NCBI GenBank assembly: GCA_012295275.1
Contig: CM022672.1
Location: 5,001,443 to 5,065,442 of the forward strand
Reading direction: 5' to 3'
DNA: 64,000 nucleotides
Origin: Chrysomallon squamiferum
Taxonomy: Eukaryota > Mollusca > Gastropoda > Neomphalida > Peltospiridae
Part shown: in pieces, positions 52,680-64,000 of the stretch
Position numbering within the stretch: position 1 is the first letter of the stretch
Layout of the letters: each line of letters begins with the position of its first letter
Notes under the pieces: generated by a model
What the model saw: the letters and a program-made list of their open reading frames with translations, nothing else
Databases searched by the model: none
What the model was told of the DNA's origin: nothing
Translations under genes and position numbers: made by a program

Positions 52680-54365
52680 TCACAACGACACTTCTTGCTT
52701 CTTCTTGCAAGTCAATATTTTCTTGAACGCGCGTCTGAAGTCTTTGTTAAAGAAGGTGTAGATGATGGGGTTGAGCGCCGAGTTGCAGTAACCCAGCCAC
52801 AGGACGATGCCGACGACGGCGGGGTGAAACTCGCAGCTGTCGCAGAGAGGGTCGATGAGGGCGACGAGGAAGAAGGGCAGCCAGCACACGATGAAGCAGC
52901 CCATGACGATGCTGAGAGTTTTGGCCGCGCGACGCTCCTGGTTCACGGAGATCCGCTTCTTGCGGTGACCGCCGTTGCTGGGAGCCGTCGCCGCGTGCAT
53001 CGGGTAGCGAGACGCTTCGTCGCAAGAGACGTCGCGCTCCTCGCTGCTGCCGTCGCAGGGTATGGGGGGCGGCTGGAGGAACGTGACGCTCTTGCGGTAC
53101 TGCTGGCCGACCCCAGCCGCGTCCTGGAACACGCGAGTCATCGAGTCCTTCCTGTCCGTCAGAACCGACATCCGCCTCAGCGACGTTCGTTTGTCCAGCA
53201 TGCCGTCGTGGCCGAGGTCGGAGCTCGTCGTTGCTGAGGAGGACGTGGTGGCACTCGACGAGTCCGTGCTGGGCAGGTTCGAAATCTGTCTGATGAGTTT
53301 CTTGGAGAAAGCGCTTCTCGGCGGTCCCGATATCGCTCGAGAAGACAGAGGAAACTTCTGAGTTCTCTGCGTGTCGCCGCACGAGTTGTACGACGGCAAC
53401 GGCGGCACCTGCGACTCCTGCGAGGACGACGAGCTGTCTTTCTGGTGTTCGGTTATGTTGTCCAGCGCAGTCTGTTTGGAAGACGGACTCATTTCGTTCG
53501 ACGTTTCCTGGAAAAGAACTTTGACGTTGACCTGATCGTTGCTGTGACGGTCGAGAATCACTTTGCTGGAGCCGGGGCCACGGCGCCATTGTCTAGTCCT
53601 GCGATTAGTCACCCTGTATATTCGAATATAGGAAAACAACATAAACATGAGAGGGAAGTAAAAGGCACCAATAGTGGAATACAGCGTGTATCCTTTATCC
53701 TGTGATATTTGGCACTGTTTCGTGTCCTTCGGGATCTCGCCGCGCCAGCCCAGGAACGGAGGAAGGGCAATGCACAAAGCGTACACCCACACAACGAAAA
53801 TGAGAATCGACGCCCTTTTCACGGTCCTCTTCTGGGCGTACCGCAACGGCTGCGTTATGGCATTGAAGCGATCGTAACTGATCACGCACAAATTGGCAAT
53901 ACTCGCTGTACATCCTATAACATCCATCGAAACCCAGAAATCACAAACCTGGCGTCCCAGTATCCACTCTCCCGAAATCTGGTACACGAGAGCGATCGGC
54001 GTGACCAGCGTGCCGACCATGATGTCGCTGAGGGCCAAGTTGACGAGAAACGTGTTTCCAATCTTCCTCAGGCGCCTCTCCATCAGCACGGCCGCAATGA
54101 CGAGGCTGTTCCCAGTCAGCGTGCAGATGATGATCGCCGCCCCGAATATCGCGATGGCAACGTTAGAGATGATAACCTCCACGCTGGACTGTGTCTCGTC
54201 GACGGTTCCATTGCTGCTCTGCCCTGAGATGGGAAAAGCTACAAGCATTGTATAGTTGAACCGGTTTTCTGGTCTCATGGCCCGCCGTTCAGTGACGCAT
54301 CTGAAATCCGACGTTCGTTCAACATAACTTTTGATGTTCACTTTGAAACGTAAGAAAAGTCGCAT
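52680..54365 (-). CDS. Class A biogenic-amine GPCR, 5-HT1-like, single exon
   Basis: Complete 561-residue seven-transmembrane receptor, expected at the plasma membrane, sensing an amine transmitter through a G protein. Seen: sequons at N37 and N52; TM1 with G85-N86; TM2 D114 (2.50); C141 and C218 for the TM3-ECL2 disulphide; amine-binding D148 (3.32) in a DVIGCTASI motif; DRF at 165-167 instead of DRY; W193 in TM4; TM5 S230, T231, A234, P238; a long ICL3 of about 225 residues (252-475); E477; CWLPFF with W495; WLGYCNS and NPIIY (532-536) in TM7; helix 8 ending at C553, a possible palmitoylation site. ICL3 has basic phosphorylation-like sites at S400, S426 and S473. A234 (5.46) and A502 (6.55) favour serotonin 5-HT1 types; the RIY/RRTR end of TM5 and the YCNS...DFRRAFKKIL tail resemble alpha2-adrenergic/tyramine receptors. 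An in-frame TGA at 54417-54419 closes the frame upstream; M30 and M40 are alternative starts. No introns are visible. Class and amine family are secure; the ligand is not. Confidence 0.95.
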   Translation of the reverse strand: MRLFLRFKVNIKSYVERTSDFRCVTERRAMRPENRFNYTMLVAFPISGQSSNGTVDETQSSVEVIISNVAIAIFGAAIIICTLTGNSLVIAAVLMERRLRKIGNTFLVNLALSDIMVGTLVTPIALVYQISGEWILGRQVCDFWVSMDVIGCTASIANLCVISYDRFNAITQPLRYAQKRTVKRASILIFVVWVYALCIALPPFLGWRGEIPKDTKQCQISQDKGYTLYSTIGAFYFPLMFMLFSYIRIYRVTNRRTRQWRRGPGSSKVILDRHSNDQVNVKVLFQETSNEMSPSSKQTALDNITEHQKDSSSSSQESQVPPLPSYNSCGDTQRTQKFPLSSRAISGPPRSAFSKKLIRQISNLPSTDSSSATTSSSATTSSDLGHDGMLDKRTSLRRMSVLTDRKDSMTRVFQDAAGVGQQYRKSVTFLQPPPIPCDGSSEERDVSCDEASRYPMHAATAPSNGGHRKKRISVNQERRAAKTLSIVMGCFIVCWLPFFLVALIDPLCDSCEFHPAVVGIVLWLGYCNSALNPIIYTFFNKDFRRAFKKILTCKKKQEVSL

Positions 54366-54620
54366 TAATAAATAGATTATCAGACTCCCACCGCACCTGT
54401 GACGTTCAATAGTAATTCAACTCCCTTCGAGTTACGCGGAAACTACTCGATTGCCATTTAAGGAAGACGGTTCACTGTGACAGTTCAGCCAATCGACGGT
54501 CTTCTTTCCTCCTCGATAGCTGTGTTTGAGCCTCGTTTGAGCAATGAAAATGAGCGGGTCTCCCGTAGGATATTAATATCTGGTCATTACAGGCTGGAAA
54601 ATTGTAGCATTTCCATTTTG
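54366..54620 (-). promoter_or_regulatory. 5' flank of the GPCR, possible 5' UTR or splice acceptor
   Basis: Upstream of the receptor the frame closes at a TGA (54417-54419). A CACAG sequence on the minus strand, with its AG at 54397-54398, could be a weak splice acceptor for a 5' UTR exon, but the pyrimidine tract is poor. A CCAAT motif lies near 54488 on the plus strand. No TATA box is evident, so a promoter here is not demonstrated. Confidence 0.25.
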
Positions 54621-55317
54621 GGATAAACTGAAAGAATAAGAAAAAAAAAACAATATATATTAGATTTTTTTTTTTTTTTACTGTCGACGTCATTACGGTT
54701 TGATGTGGAAGTGTGATTAGTTATTGATGCAGATCAGATTTCTGTCTGATAAGAGACTAGAAAAAAAAAAAATAGAAAAGATATAAAATGAAAGACCATT
54801 ATTCTGGATTTATTAAACCTTAAAAAGAAAAAAGATTTTTTTTTTTTTTTTAAATACTGAAATAGTTTGGATAGAATTGATAATTTAAAAAAAAAAAAAC
54901 AATAGAAGCAATATGCATATATCAATTCTTTACAAAGGAGAAACTGTGGATATATATTAACTTTTAAAGATATTTAATTACATTATACTAACAGATACTT
55001 TATTTAATATCATTGAGATGCTTATTAATGTAGGTGTCAGGTCATTCATTAATCACTGTCATCGTGTGTTTGTATTTTTTGTTTTCGTTATTTTTCTTTT
55101 GTTTCTCGTACTTGTAGGCGTAAGCTACGACAGACGTAATTAACGCACAAAAACACGCCTCTGTCTGTTTGTCTGATCAGCTGTCGAGCTTTACATTACT
55201 TTATCAACTTTAATCTGTACATTTAATGGACGTCATTATATAAATTAGAATTAAATATATTAAAAATAAAAATAAAAAATGTATCCATTTAAGCTGTAGG
55301 TCTTTTATGGGAGGTTA
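54621..55317. other. AT-rich DNA upstream of the receptor
   Basis: A- and T-runs of 10-14 bases. No gene or clear control site. Confidence 0.55.
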
Positions 55318-55322
55318 TTTTA

Positions 55323-55375
<53 letters not shown>

Positions 55376-55453
55376 ATTATTATTATTATTATCATCATCA
55401 TTATTATCATCATCATAATCATCAGAATTATAATCAATTTCATTATCATTGTT

Positions 55454-55488
<35 letters not shown>

Positions 55489-55505
55489 TATTATTATTAT
55501 TAATT
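55318..55505. repeat. (ATT)n and (ATC)n tract
   Basis: (ATT)n at 55327-55390, mixed ATC/ATT, then (ATC)n at 55456-55487. It lies about 950 bp upstream of the receptor start. Confidence 0.96.
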
Positions 55506-56128
55506 TATATTTTTTTCTACTTTCCTTTTTCTTAAAGCATAATCATTTACATTGTAATCAACACGTTTATCTCGATGTTTTAGACACTTGTTGATTTGCT
55601 AAAGTACGAAATCACTTTGTGAAAGAAATCACTTTCTGCACTCATTTCCTCTGCGAAATAAACCCATCATTTAGCAAGTCAGTGCAATTAAAACTACACC
55701 CTCCCACAAGCCATCATCAACAGAGATAAAACATCGCCTCCAAACACACTAATATCTGTTGACCTTCTAAATGGCGTTGTTGTCGATGTTGCTTAACAAA
55801 AGCCATGCTATTCCAAAACCATCTGCTTTTTGTGGGAGGAAAGACTTTATAAATACTCAGCTTAATATTCACATTTTTAATTTTTTAAATTTTCTTTTTA
55901 AATTTTTTTAACTCTCTCTCACGGTAAATTTAATATTGTGAGATAAATGAAAATTATAATATGTGAGAATATCGTGAGTTTAGATATGTGTTTATATGTG
56001 TTTATCAAAAAGATGATGACATTATAGTGACAAGGTTCAGTTAGTTATCTATATAATTTATTTACTGAAAATCCGCAATAGATAGGGTATACGCGACCAT
56101 ACAGAACTCACAGAAATTCACGCACACA

Positions 56129-56160
<32 letters not shown>

Positions 56161-56855
56161 AATATATATTAAAATAGCCAGTGTTTTAAATTTACCGGCG
56201 AAAATCACTTGTGAACAGTTACAAAGTAGAATAGAAGAATTATTAGTACATGAGATCGTTTCCCGTCACTAAAACACTGCGGACTGAAACAGCAACAAAA
56301 GGAACTCTAACGTGCACTGACCTAACGACTCCAGAACACAAACGCATTTTTCATCAAACAAACTCGTGCTTCGATCTCTTTTCGCAATTTTCACTCACAG
56401 AACGCTCTCTAACGTCGTTTGTTTCAGAGCTAAAGAAATCTAATCAGGCAGAGATTCATTAATAATCTACAGTTTTCCTTAATGAAAAATATATAAAATT
56501 TCCTAGCGTCTTCACAAATCTCTGCAAACAGAGGATAATTATGCGTGTCTTATCCTCGGTATTACCGTCTATTTCTGTGTGAATTAACTTTGTGTAATTA
56601 CGTTCTGTCTTCAGCAAGCTGTAAAAACACTTTTTTTATTTATTGATAATACAGGCAAAAAAAAAAGAAGAAAAGAAACGGCAAAAGCTTTAACATTTTT
56701 TTCACCTTCTTTGACTTCTCAGCTGGCTGTGACGTCACTGTCGTCTTGGTTTATTAAATATGTAGATATTTCGCGGCTATTTCAGAGTATTAATCAGACA
56801 GGTTTCTTTTAAAGTCAGAACAACAAGGACAAACACAAACAAAGAAAGGAAGACT

Positions 56856-56859
<4 letters not shown>
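55506..56859. other. Unique intergenic DNA
   Basis: A short (TA)n at 56134-56157. No gene seen. Confidence 0.55.

Positions 56860-56919
<60 letters not shown>
56860..56919. repeat. (GA)n tract
   Basis: A perfect 60-bp (AG)n tract. A (TC)n tract of over 90 bp lies about 260 bp downstream in the opposite sense. Confidence 0.98.
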
Positions 56920-56922
<3 letters not shown>

Positions 56923-57175
56923 TTCTTGTTTAACGTTTATCTTATGTTTTAATAAAATATTTAATATCAGTAGTATAGTCTGATTACCAAAACTAATAAT
57001 TATATTTCTTTATTTTGAATACCTACTGAACTTTACTTGTGTAAGATCTTTTCATCATTAATTCTCATGTCATATAATATAGCTTAATACAGTTTTGTTT
57101 TTGCAGCTTGCATTCTTTTTTCCTTTAATATACTCTTTCTGTCTCTGTCTCACTCTTTCTTTCCCCCTCTTTTTC

Positions 57176-57287
<112 letters not shown>

Positions 57288-57984
57288 ACTGATTCATGTT
57301 TCTCTTTTTTTTCTCGATCTATCTTACACTCAGAACCTACTTGTCCATGTTTACCTCGTACAGCTTTACCCAGTGTAATACAACTAACACAAACCACGCT
57401 GTCTCTCGAAACCGTGACAGGAAAACACCGAACGTTTTACAAAAATTCAATCTGATTCATTTGAGCAAATCCATCTCATTGAGACATGCTGCGAAATACG
57501 CCAACATCAGATAAGAACAACTGAACTCAACTGACAGGACAGAAAGCGTCTAACGCAGGGGTCTTCTCCAACAGCCCAATATTTTTTAATTTTTTTTGTC
57601 TCTCTCCTGCCAAGTGTAGACGATAAATTGTCCTTGCAGATTTAGATATACAGCATGTTTCTGTGACCCAAGGCCATCATCATCTCACATCTTTCGTGTC
57701 ACTCGATATTAAAGGGCAGCAATTTACTCACAATCTGCTGCTTGAAAGAAACGTTAATCCCTGCACAGCCAGGCTCGACATTTTTATTGATGTTATATAA
57801 CGACGATGCGCCAGAAAAGACCAATCCTGTTTCCAGGTGAATTAGAAGCTGCTTGTTTGTGCATAAACAGGGGAGACATCAGTTTTAACGAAATCAATGT
57901 TTAATGGGTTTTCTCTCCACGTAACGACTGCAATGTGTCAAAATCGTATCAGGATGATAACGTACATTTCAATATTTTTTTTAG

Positions 57985-58140
57985 AAGAACAAGAAGACGA
58001 AGATGATGGTAACGAATGTAAGATGATGAAGACAATGGTGATGGTGATGATGATGATGCTGGTGCTGGAGAAGATGATGATAAAGAAGAACAATAACAAA
58101 AAAAAAAAAAAAAAAGAAGAATGAAGAAGAAATCGAAGAT
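57985..58140. repeat. Degenerate GAT/GAA triplets and A-run
   Basis: GAA/GAT/ATG triplets leading into a 19-base A-run at 58098. Confidence 0.8.
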
Positions 58141-58619
58141 TAGCAAAGATTATATTGAGTAATAAAAATCTTTCAGAATTTCACCATGGTATATATTTAT
58201 TTCAAAGCAAATGTTACTGGTCAAAAATACCAAGAAAGAAAATTCTGTATTCCTCATTATATTCGGACAACTGAGATATTTCTAATGCTTAAATTTTAAG
58301 GCATTATTCAAAATAGAAATAATTTTAGTATTTTATCCACTTTGTAAATCACTGCAGTTTTTAAACTGGTGAACAGGAAGTCTGTGCTGTCATGTTGTTT
58401 TCTAGAATCTGAAGACTGTGTTATTTATCTTGCGTGTATGATTAATAATTGATCAGGAAGTCTGGAGTTTAACGAGAGGAAATTACAGTGTACGTTGTTA
58501 CCAACAAGACAATGTGTTCCCGTCAAAAACATACGTAAATCTCGATCAACATCGATGTAGAATAGTTTTGAAAGAACAAACATGCAAAAATCGGTTCATG
58601 AACACAAAATGTATTCGTA

Positions 58620-58825
58620 CGTATATACACACATACAAAGATGCATGCATGCACATATTTGCATTCATACACTCAGATATACATAGATACATACATCTAT
58701 CCATCCATCCACGCATACAAACATACATACATACATACATACATACATACATGCATACATAGATATATACATATACATACGTAACATATACATATATACA
58801 TACAAACATAATTGTACACACACAC
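58620..58825. repeat. CATA block
   Basis: Interrupted CATA and CCAT tetramers. Confidence 0.9.
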
Positions 58826-59690
<865 letters not shown>

Positions 59691-61130
59691 ACCTCCATAA
59701 TACTTATTTAATATTTACCTATATTTCTAAATCACCAAAAAAAAAAAACATTATGCTATAATTACATATTTTCCTTTTTATTTCATTTTGCGACCTAACG
59801 ACAAGAAAACTGAAGCTAAAAATAGCTTATGGATTGGACGCCAGGATGGATTTCCACTCGAAGTATTGTTTGTGATAAAATTATTATTTACTGCATAATG
59901 ACAGCATCGCAGACTTCTCGGGCAGGCAGTGCTGTTAATGGATATGTAATTTTAAATTATTGTTTTTCTCCGTTTATTTATTTGTTTTAAAAGAAAGAAG
60001 ACACGTTTTGTTTTAATCAGTTCGTGTATGAGAGGACATTTGTGATAATCAGACGAGATTGTCGTTCAGAACTAAACTCTGGGATTACGACTGCAACATT
60101 AAATTGAATGATTTTTTTGTTGTTGTTGTCTTTTTTGTTATTCTTCATTCTCATATATGATGCTTAAGGTGTCTAATGAAGAAAATAAAAAGAATGTTAA
60201 TTTGCAGATTTGTAATAAAATAATTACAGTCTTCTGACATTAAAACCTATTCTGTGTATGTATATATATATTTTATTCCTTAGGTTATTTAGGATGTCAT
60301 TGGTGAATGTGGATTGTTGTTTGTGTTATATTAATGTTTGTGTTTTTTCATCAAGTGTCTTTTTGTTGTTGTTGTTAATTTGATGTTAATAATGCAGTGA
60401 ACTACATGATGATATACTGGGTTGGGTTGTTTTATTAAATATTCTTACTTGTCTTTGTGTTTTTTTCTTGTGTATCTCTGTCTCTATCTGTCGAAATATT
60501 TTTTTGTAATCGTATAATTTTCTGTCTGTCGATAAATGTATCTTTCATTGTTCTCAAATGTCAACATCCATATTCACGAACGTTAGATAAAATATAGTCA
60601 TAACATTACAACCTTCAGTAAATGTTATCAAAATCTATTATTTTGTCTTATCTTGAAATCCTTCAACACTAGACTCCATAAAAAAAAACCAGAAACAAAA
60701 CAACCAGATTTATCTTCTGCTCTTACCAGTGCATTTGTATCTTTTGTATAATAAACATGAACTTGTACTGAAAGAACAAAATTAAAGAACCATCGACCAG
60801 AATTCACACTTCAAATATTCGCCAGTGTTTGTAAAACAGCGACAGTCTATCGATAAATAAAATTTAAAAAAAAAATCGTGAATATACTTATTTACGATTT
60901 CATTCGTGGTACAACTGCAAAAACGTTTCATCATGTTTGTTAACGTCATTCAGTTTATCCACGTTTAATGTAAACAGCTCTATTCTAAACGTTCTTTGTT
61001 GTTATTCTGGACCGTGTCAACATACAGAAAATCACATGTGTAAGCTAGATAAATAAATCGTGCACACGTCAATTAATGGACAAACAAAAATAGAAATTGT
61101 AAATGGGATGGGAAAACGCGGAAGGATTAT
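59691..61130. other. AT-rich intergenic DNA
   Basis: Only short T- and A-runs. No gene or long repeat seen. Confidence 0.6.
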
Positions 61131-61439
61131 GCTATATATGTGTGTGTGTATGTGTGTGTGTGTGTGTGTGTGTGTTTGTGTGTTTATGTGTGGATGTGTT
61201 TGTGTGTGTATGTGTGCGTGTTTCTATTTGTATGTGTATGTGCATATATATATATATATTTTTAAGTATGTATGTATGTATGTGTATATATATATATTTA
61301 TTCAAGTATGTATGTATGTATGAATGTATGTATGTATGTATGTATGTATGTATATATATATATATATTTAAGTACGTACACACACACACACACACATATA
61401 TATCATGTATATATGTATTTATGTATGGGAGTATACATA

Positions 61440-61480
<41 letters not shown>

Positions 61481-61490
61481 ATACATGACT
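61131..61490. repeat. GT, GTAT and TA compound block
   Basis: (GT)n, GTAT repeats, three short (TA)n runs, a (CA)n run and a final (GT)n (61444-61476). Confidence 0.94.
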
Positions 61491-61939
61491 GTATATAACT
61501 GTGTGCGTACATTTATGTGTATCTCACAAATACTGAGCAAACGTCAAAAGAACAAAAATTGTTTACTTGGATTTTTCTCAGTTCGATATGACAGTTTTTT
61601 GCAAATCTTTGAAGTCATGTTAAAAATGTCCATGTGACAACATGAATCTTTTGTTCACACTGATAAATCAGATCACAAAAGAAAAAGTTTACATTGGCAG
61701 CTGTCACCAATGCTTCAAATTTAATCAGCATTTTTCATTATAATTTATGACAGTATAACGTTCCTGTCTCAAATCGATGCATCATAATGAATTCAGGTTT
61801 TCACGCTGGTAATACTCTGAAAACAAAGTATATTTTGATCCACATAAAAATTAAAGGATTATGCCTTTCCTAAACTCTAATGGGTAATTTTTTTATTTTT
61901 TTTTTATTTTTGTTTTATTGTCGTTGATGATTATTAGTA

Positions 61940-61943
61940 TTAT

Positions 61944-61982
<39 letters not shown>

Positions 61983-62012
61983 TATTATTATTATTAACAT
62001 TATTATTATTTT
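61940..62012. repeat. (ATC)n(ATT)n tract
   Basis: ATC triplets (61947-61981) followed by ATT triplets. Confidence 0.95.
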
Positions 62013-62534
62013 CATTTGAAGCAGACGTCTGGGATCTCACCACAGAATTTAAACAGCTTGCGAATCAGCCATATTTCTGTCTCGTTCTGAATAACCCACG
62101 TGTCTGCTTTACTTTCGCTTTCAGATTAAAAAAAAAAAAAAACAAAATAAAAAAATAAAAATTTGGGTGCAAATCGAAACGTCAGTCAGTAGATTCTGTT
62201 TGTTCTTTGAGTTATAAATAAATGTCATTTTACTTTATTTTCTTCTTCTTCTTCAGATTTTTTGTTGTTGTCTGTTTGTTTGTTGTTGAGGCATTTTTGA
62301 GGGGGGATTGTGGGAGATGTAGTTTTCAGTACGTCAACACGCTGGAAGTTTTCATTACCGTTAAATAAAATAATGGTGGGTACAAAATTTCAGATAAAGG
62401 GATGCTGTCGCTGTAGATGGTATAACGTTACAGTAGACGTATGTGTTAAGTAATTTCAGTTATGAATGACAGGTCGGTTAGCAAATTGTTGTGAACTAGA
62501 CCTAGTATGTATCCCTCGCTTTTCTCCTTATTAA

Positions 62535-62715
62535 ATGTAATAATAGTTTGTTATAAAACGTAATAGTTTTTTTATAAACGTAACAGTTTTTTTTATAAAA
62601 CGTAATAGTAATTTGTTATAAAACGTAATAGTAATTTGCTATAAAATGTAATAGTAATTTGTTACAAAACGTAATCGTAAACTGTTATAAAACATGATAG
62701 TAATTTGTTATAAGG
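62535..62715. repeat. 23-bp tandem repeat, about 7 units
   Basis: Unit: CGTAATAGTAATTTGTTATA AAA, with starts at 62601, 62624, 62647, 62670 and 62693 spaced exactly 23 bp. Earlier units at 62535-62600 have T-run replacements and are less regular. Confidence 0.85.
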
Positions 62716-63012
62716 AATTATTGTCAGATGATAATAAACTAATACTAACTGTTTTGAAAATCACGAAACTACACTGAAGATTTCTTGCACAGATCAACAT
62801 GTTCAAATATTTATTACCTTTCCAAAAAATCGGTCTCGTTATTTTTCATTCTAGGCTACAAAAATGGATATCTTGAAAAATCTATTTGTAACGTAAACTT
62901 ACGATTATTCTAACAGTTCTAACCTTTTTCTAATGACAGCGAGCGAGAATGAAAAAGATTATTAGAGAGAGAATCAAAGATAGATAACTAGAGAGATAGA
63001 TAGAAGAGAGCT

Positions 63013-63015
<3 letters not shown>

Positions 63016-63085
<70 letters not shown>
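63016..63085. repeat. (GA)n tract
   Basis: A perfect (AG)n tract of about 70 bp preceded by GATAGA-rich sequence. An opposing (CT)n tract lies 600 bp downstream, with the promoter-like cluster in between. Confidence 0.97.
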
Positions 63086-63089
<4 letters not shown>

Positions 63090-63339
63090 ATATCTAACAT
63101 ATAAGAGACTTTATAAAAACAAAATTTACAAAACTTACCGTCACGCTGAGAACAATGCGTAAAACATCGCGTGTCTGTTTCTAAACACACAAAGTATCCA
63201 CACAACTAACCAATTCATGTTTTCACCAGTTGATTAACGAGTTGTGACTTCATCTCCCACCGAAGCCCGAATAACTAACTGTAGACTCAGCTCGCACGTT
63301 TTCTTCGATCCTTTCCATTTCATTCTGAAGAATTAACTC

Positions 63340-63480
63340 GCGGATCACGTGACACGTCAGTCTGCGATTCAGACATTGGTCAAGTGGCATTTATTGCGGG
63401 GGTGCAGCAGCTGGCCTATCGCGCATGCGTCGATCAATATATAAAAAAAAAAAAAAGGCAAAAACGAGTAATTCATCGAG
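63340..63480 (+). promoter_or_regulatory. Possible promoter: E-box, CCAAT, NRF1-like site, TATA
   Basis: Within about 100 bp lie TCACGTGA (63345-63352), ATTGG, an inverted CCAAT box (63375-63379), GCGCATGCG, the core of an NRF1 site (63421-63429), and TATATAAAA (63438-63446). The surrounding 400 bp are clearly more GC-rich than average. The order and TATA strand would fit plus-strand transcription starting near 63470, towards a gene beyond the window. No coding sequence is recognisable in the last 500 bases, so this is a hypothesis. Confidence 0.35.
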
Positions 63481-63669
63481 AGTGACCCCTTTCAGAGGCG
63501 GCGCGATCATTTAAAACTATCCCAGAGTTGAGAGAAACGGTTCCTTATTCTAAACAGGTCTCCTAACATCGATCTGACTACCGAGCCTCGGAAGCAAATG
63601 AACGCGGCACCGTTTATGTGTCTAACAAATTAACAAAACATCAATAGATATCTCCTGTTTTCCTGGATC

Positions 63670-64000
<331 letters not shown>

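Noticed and set aside
52695-53237. 180-codon plus-strand frame antisense to the receptor
   Set aside because: It is a shadow of the GC-rich receptor exon; no domain and no independent start context.
52747-53589. 280-codon minus-strand frame overlapping the receptor in another frame
   Set aside because: Composition (Arg, Pro, Gln, Ala) is what a shifted reading of GC-rich codons gives; no motif supports dual coding.
53709-54227. 172-codon plus-strand frame antisense to the receptor N-terminal half
   Set aside because: Another antisense shadow without recognisable features.

Overview
The window looks like a stretch of an AT-rich, repeat-laden invertebrate genome, most likely a cephalopod of the octopus type. 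Three things suggest this. Long perfect (TC)n/(GA)n, GTAT/CATA, ATT and GATA/GACA tracts are very dense. Short tRNA-derived SINEs resemble those known from octopus. The one clear gene is an intronless class A amine receptor of invertebrate character. The species assignment is inference, because nothing in the sequence names it.

The only protein gene I can support with confidence is a complete 561-residue biogenic-amine G-protein-coupled receptor on the minus strand (54365 to 52680). It is uninterrupted and clearly more GC-rich than its surroundings. Its binding-site residues fit a 5-HT1-like serotonin receptor best, but parts resemble alpha2-adrenergic/tyramine receptors and its DRY motif is DRF. 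It sits in a gene desert of about 52 kb on one side and 10 kb on the other.

The rest is repeats and AT-rich sequence with no recognisable genes. Region 1-12 kb: (GA)n/(TC)n tracts, a large GATA/GACA array, SINE fragments, a 39-bp degenerate repeat and a 27-bp minisatellite. Region 12-27 kb: mostly unique AT-rich DNA with GTAT, ATT, AGA and ACT tracts and one SINE copy followed by (CATA)n. Region 27-41 kb: a second GATA/GACA array in the opposite orientation, two pairs of short dispersed repeats with trinucleotide tails, a 137-bp duplicated unit and a 39-bp higher-order trinucleotide array. Region 41-45 kb is the most structured non-coding part: a TA-rich inverted repeat, a nearly full-length SINE, and a second SINE split by a 1.8-kb terminal-inverted-repeat element with an 8-bp target-site duplication. 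Region 46-52 kb: long TTTA and GTAT arrays and a 35-bp satellite of about 21 units. Region 54-64 kb: more (GA)n/(TC)n tracts, a 23-bp tandem repeat and, near the right edge, a possible plus-strand promoter with E-box, inverted CCAAT, NRF1-like and TATA motifs.

No operon-like or multi-gene system is visible, and no rRNA, complete tRNA gene, CRISPR array or viral gene was recognised. The most interesting observations are the nested transposon in the split SINE, the short repeat modules that adjoin microsatellites, and the unusual amine receptor.
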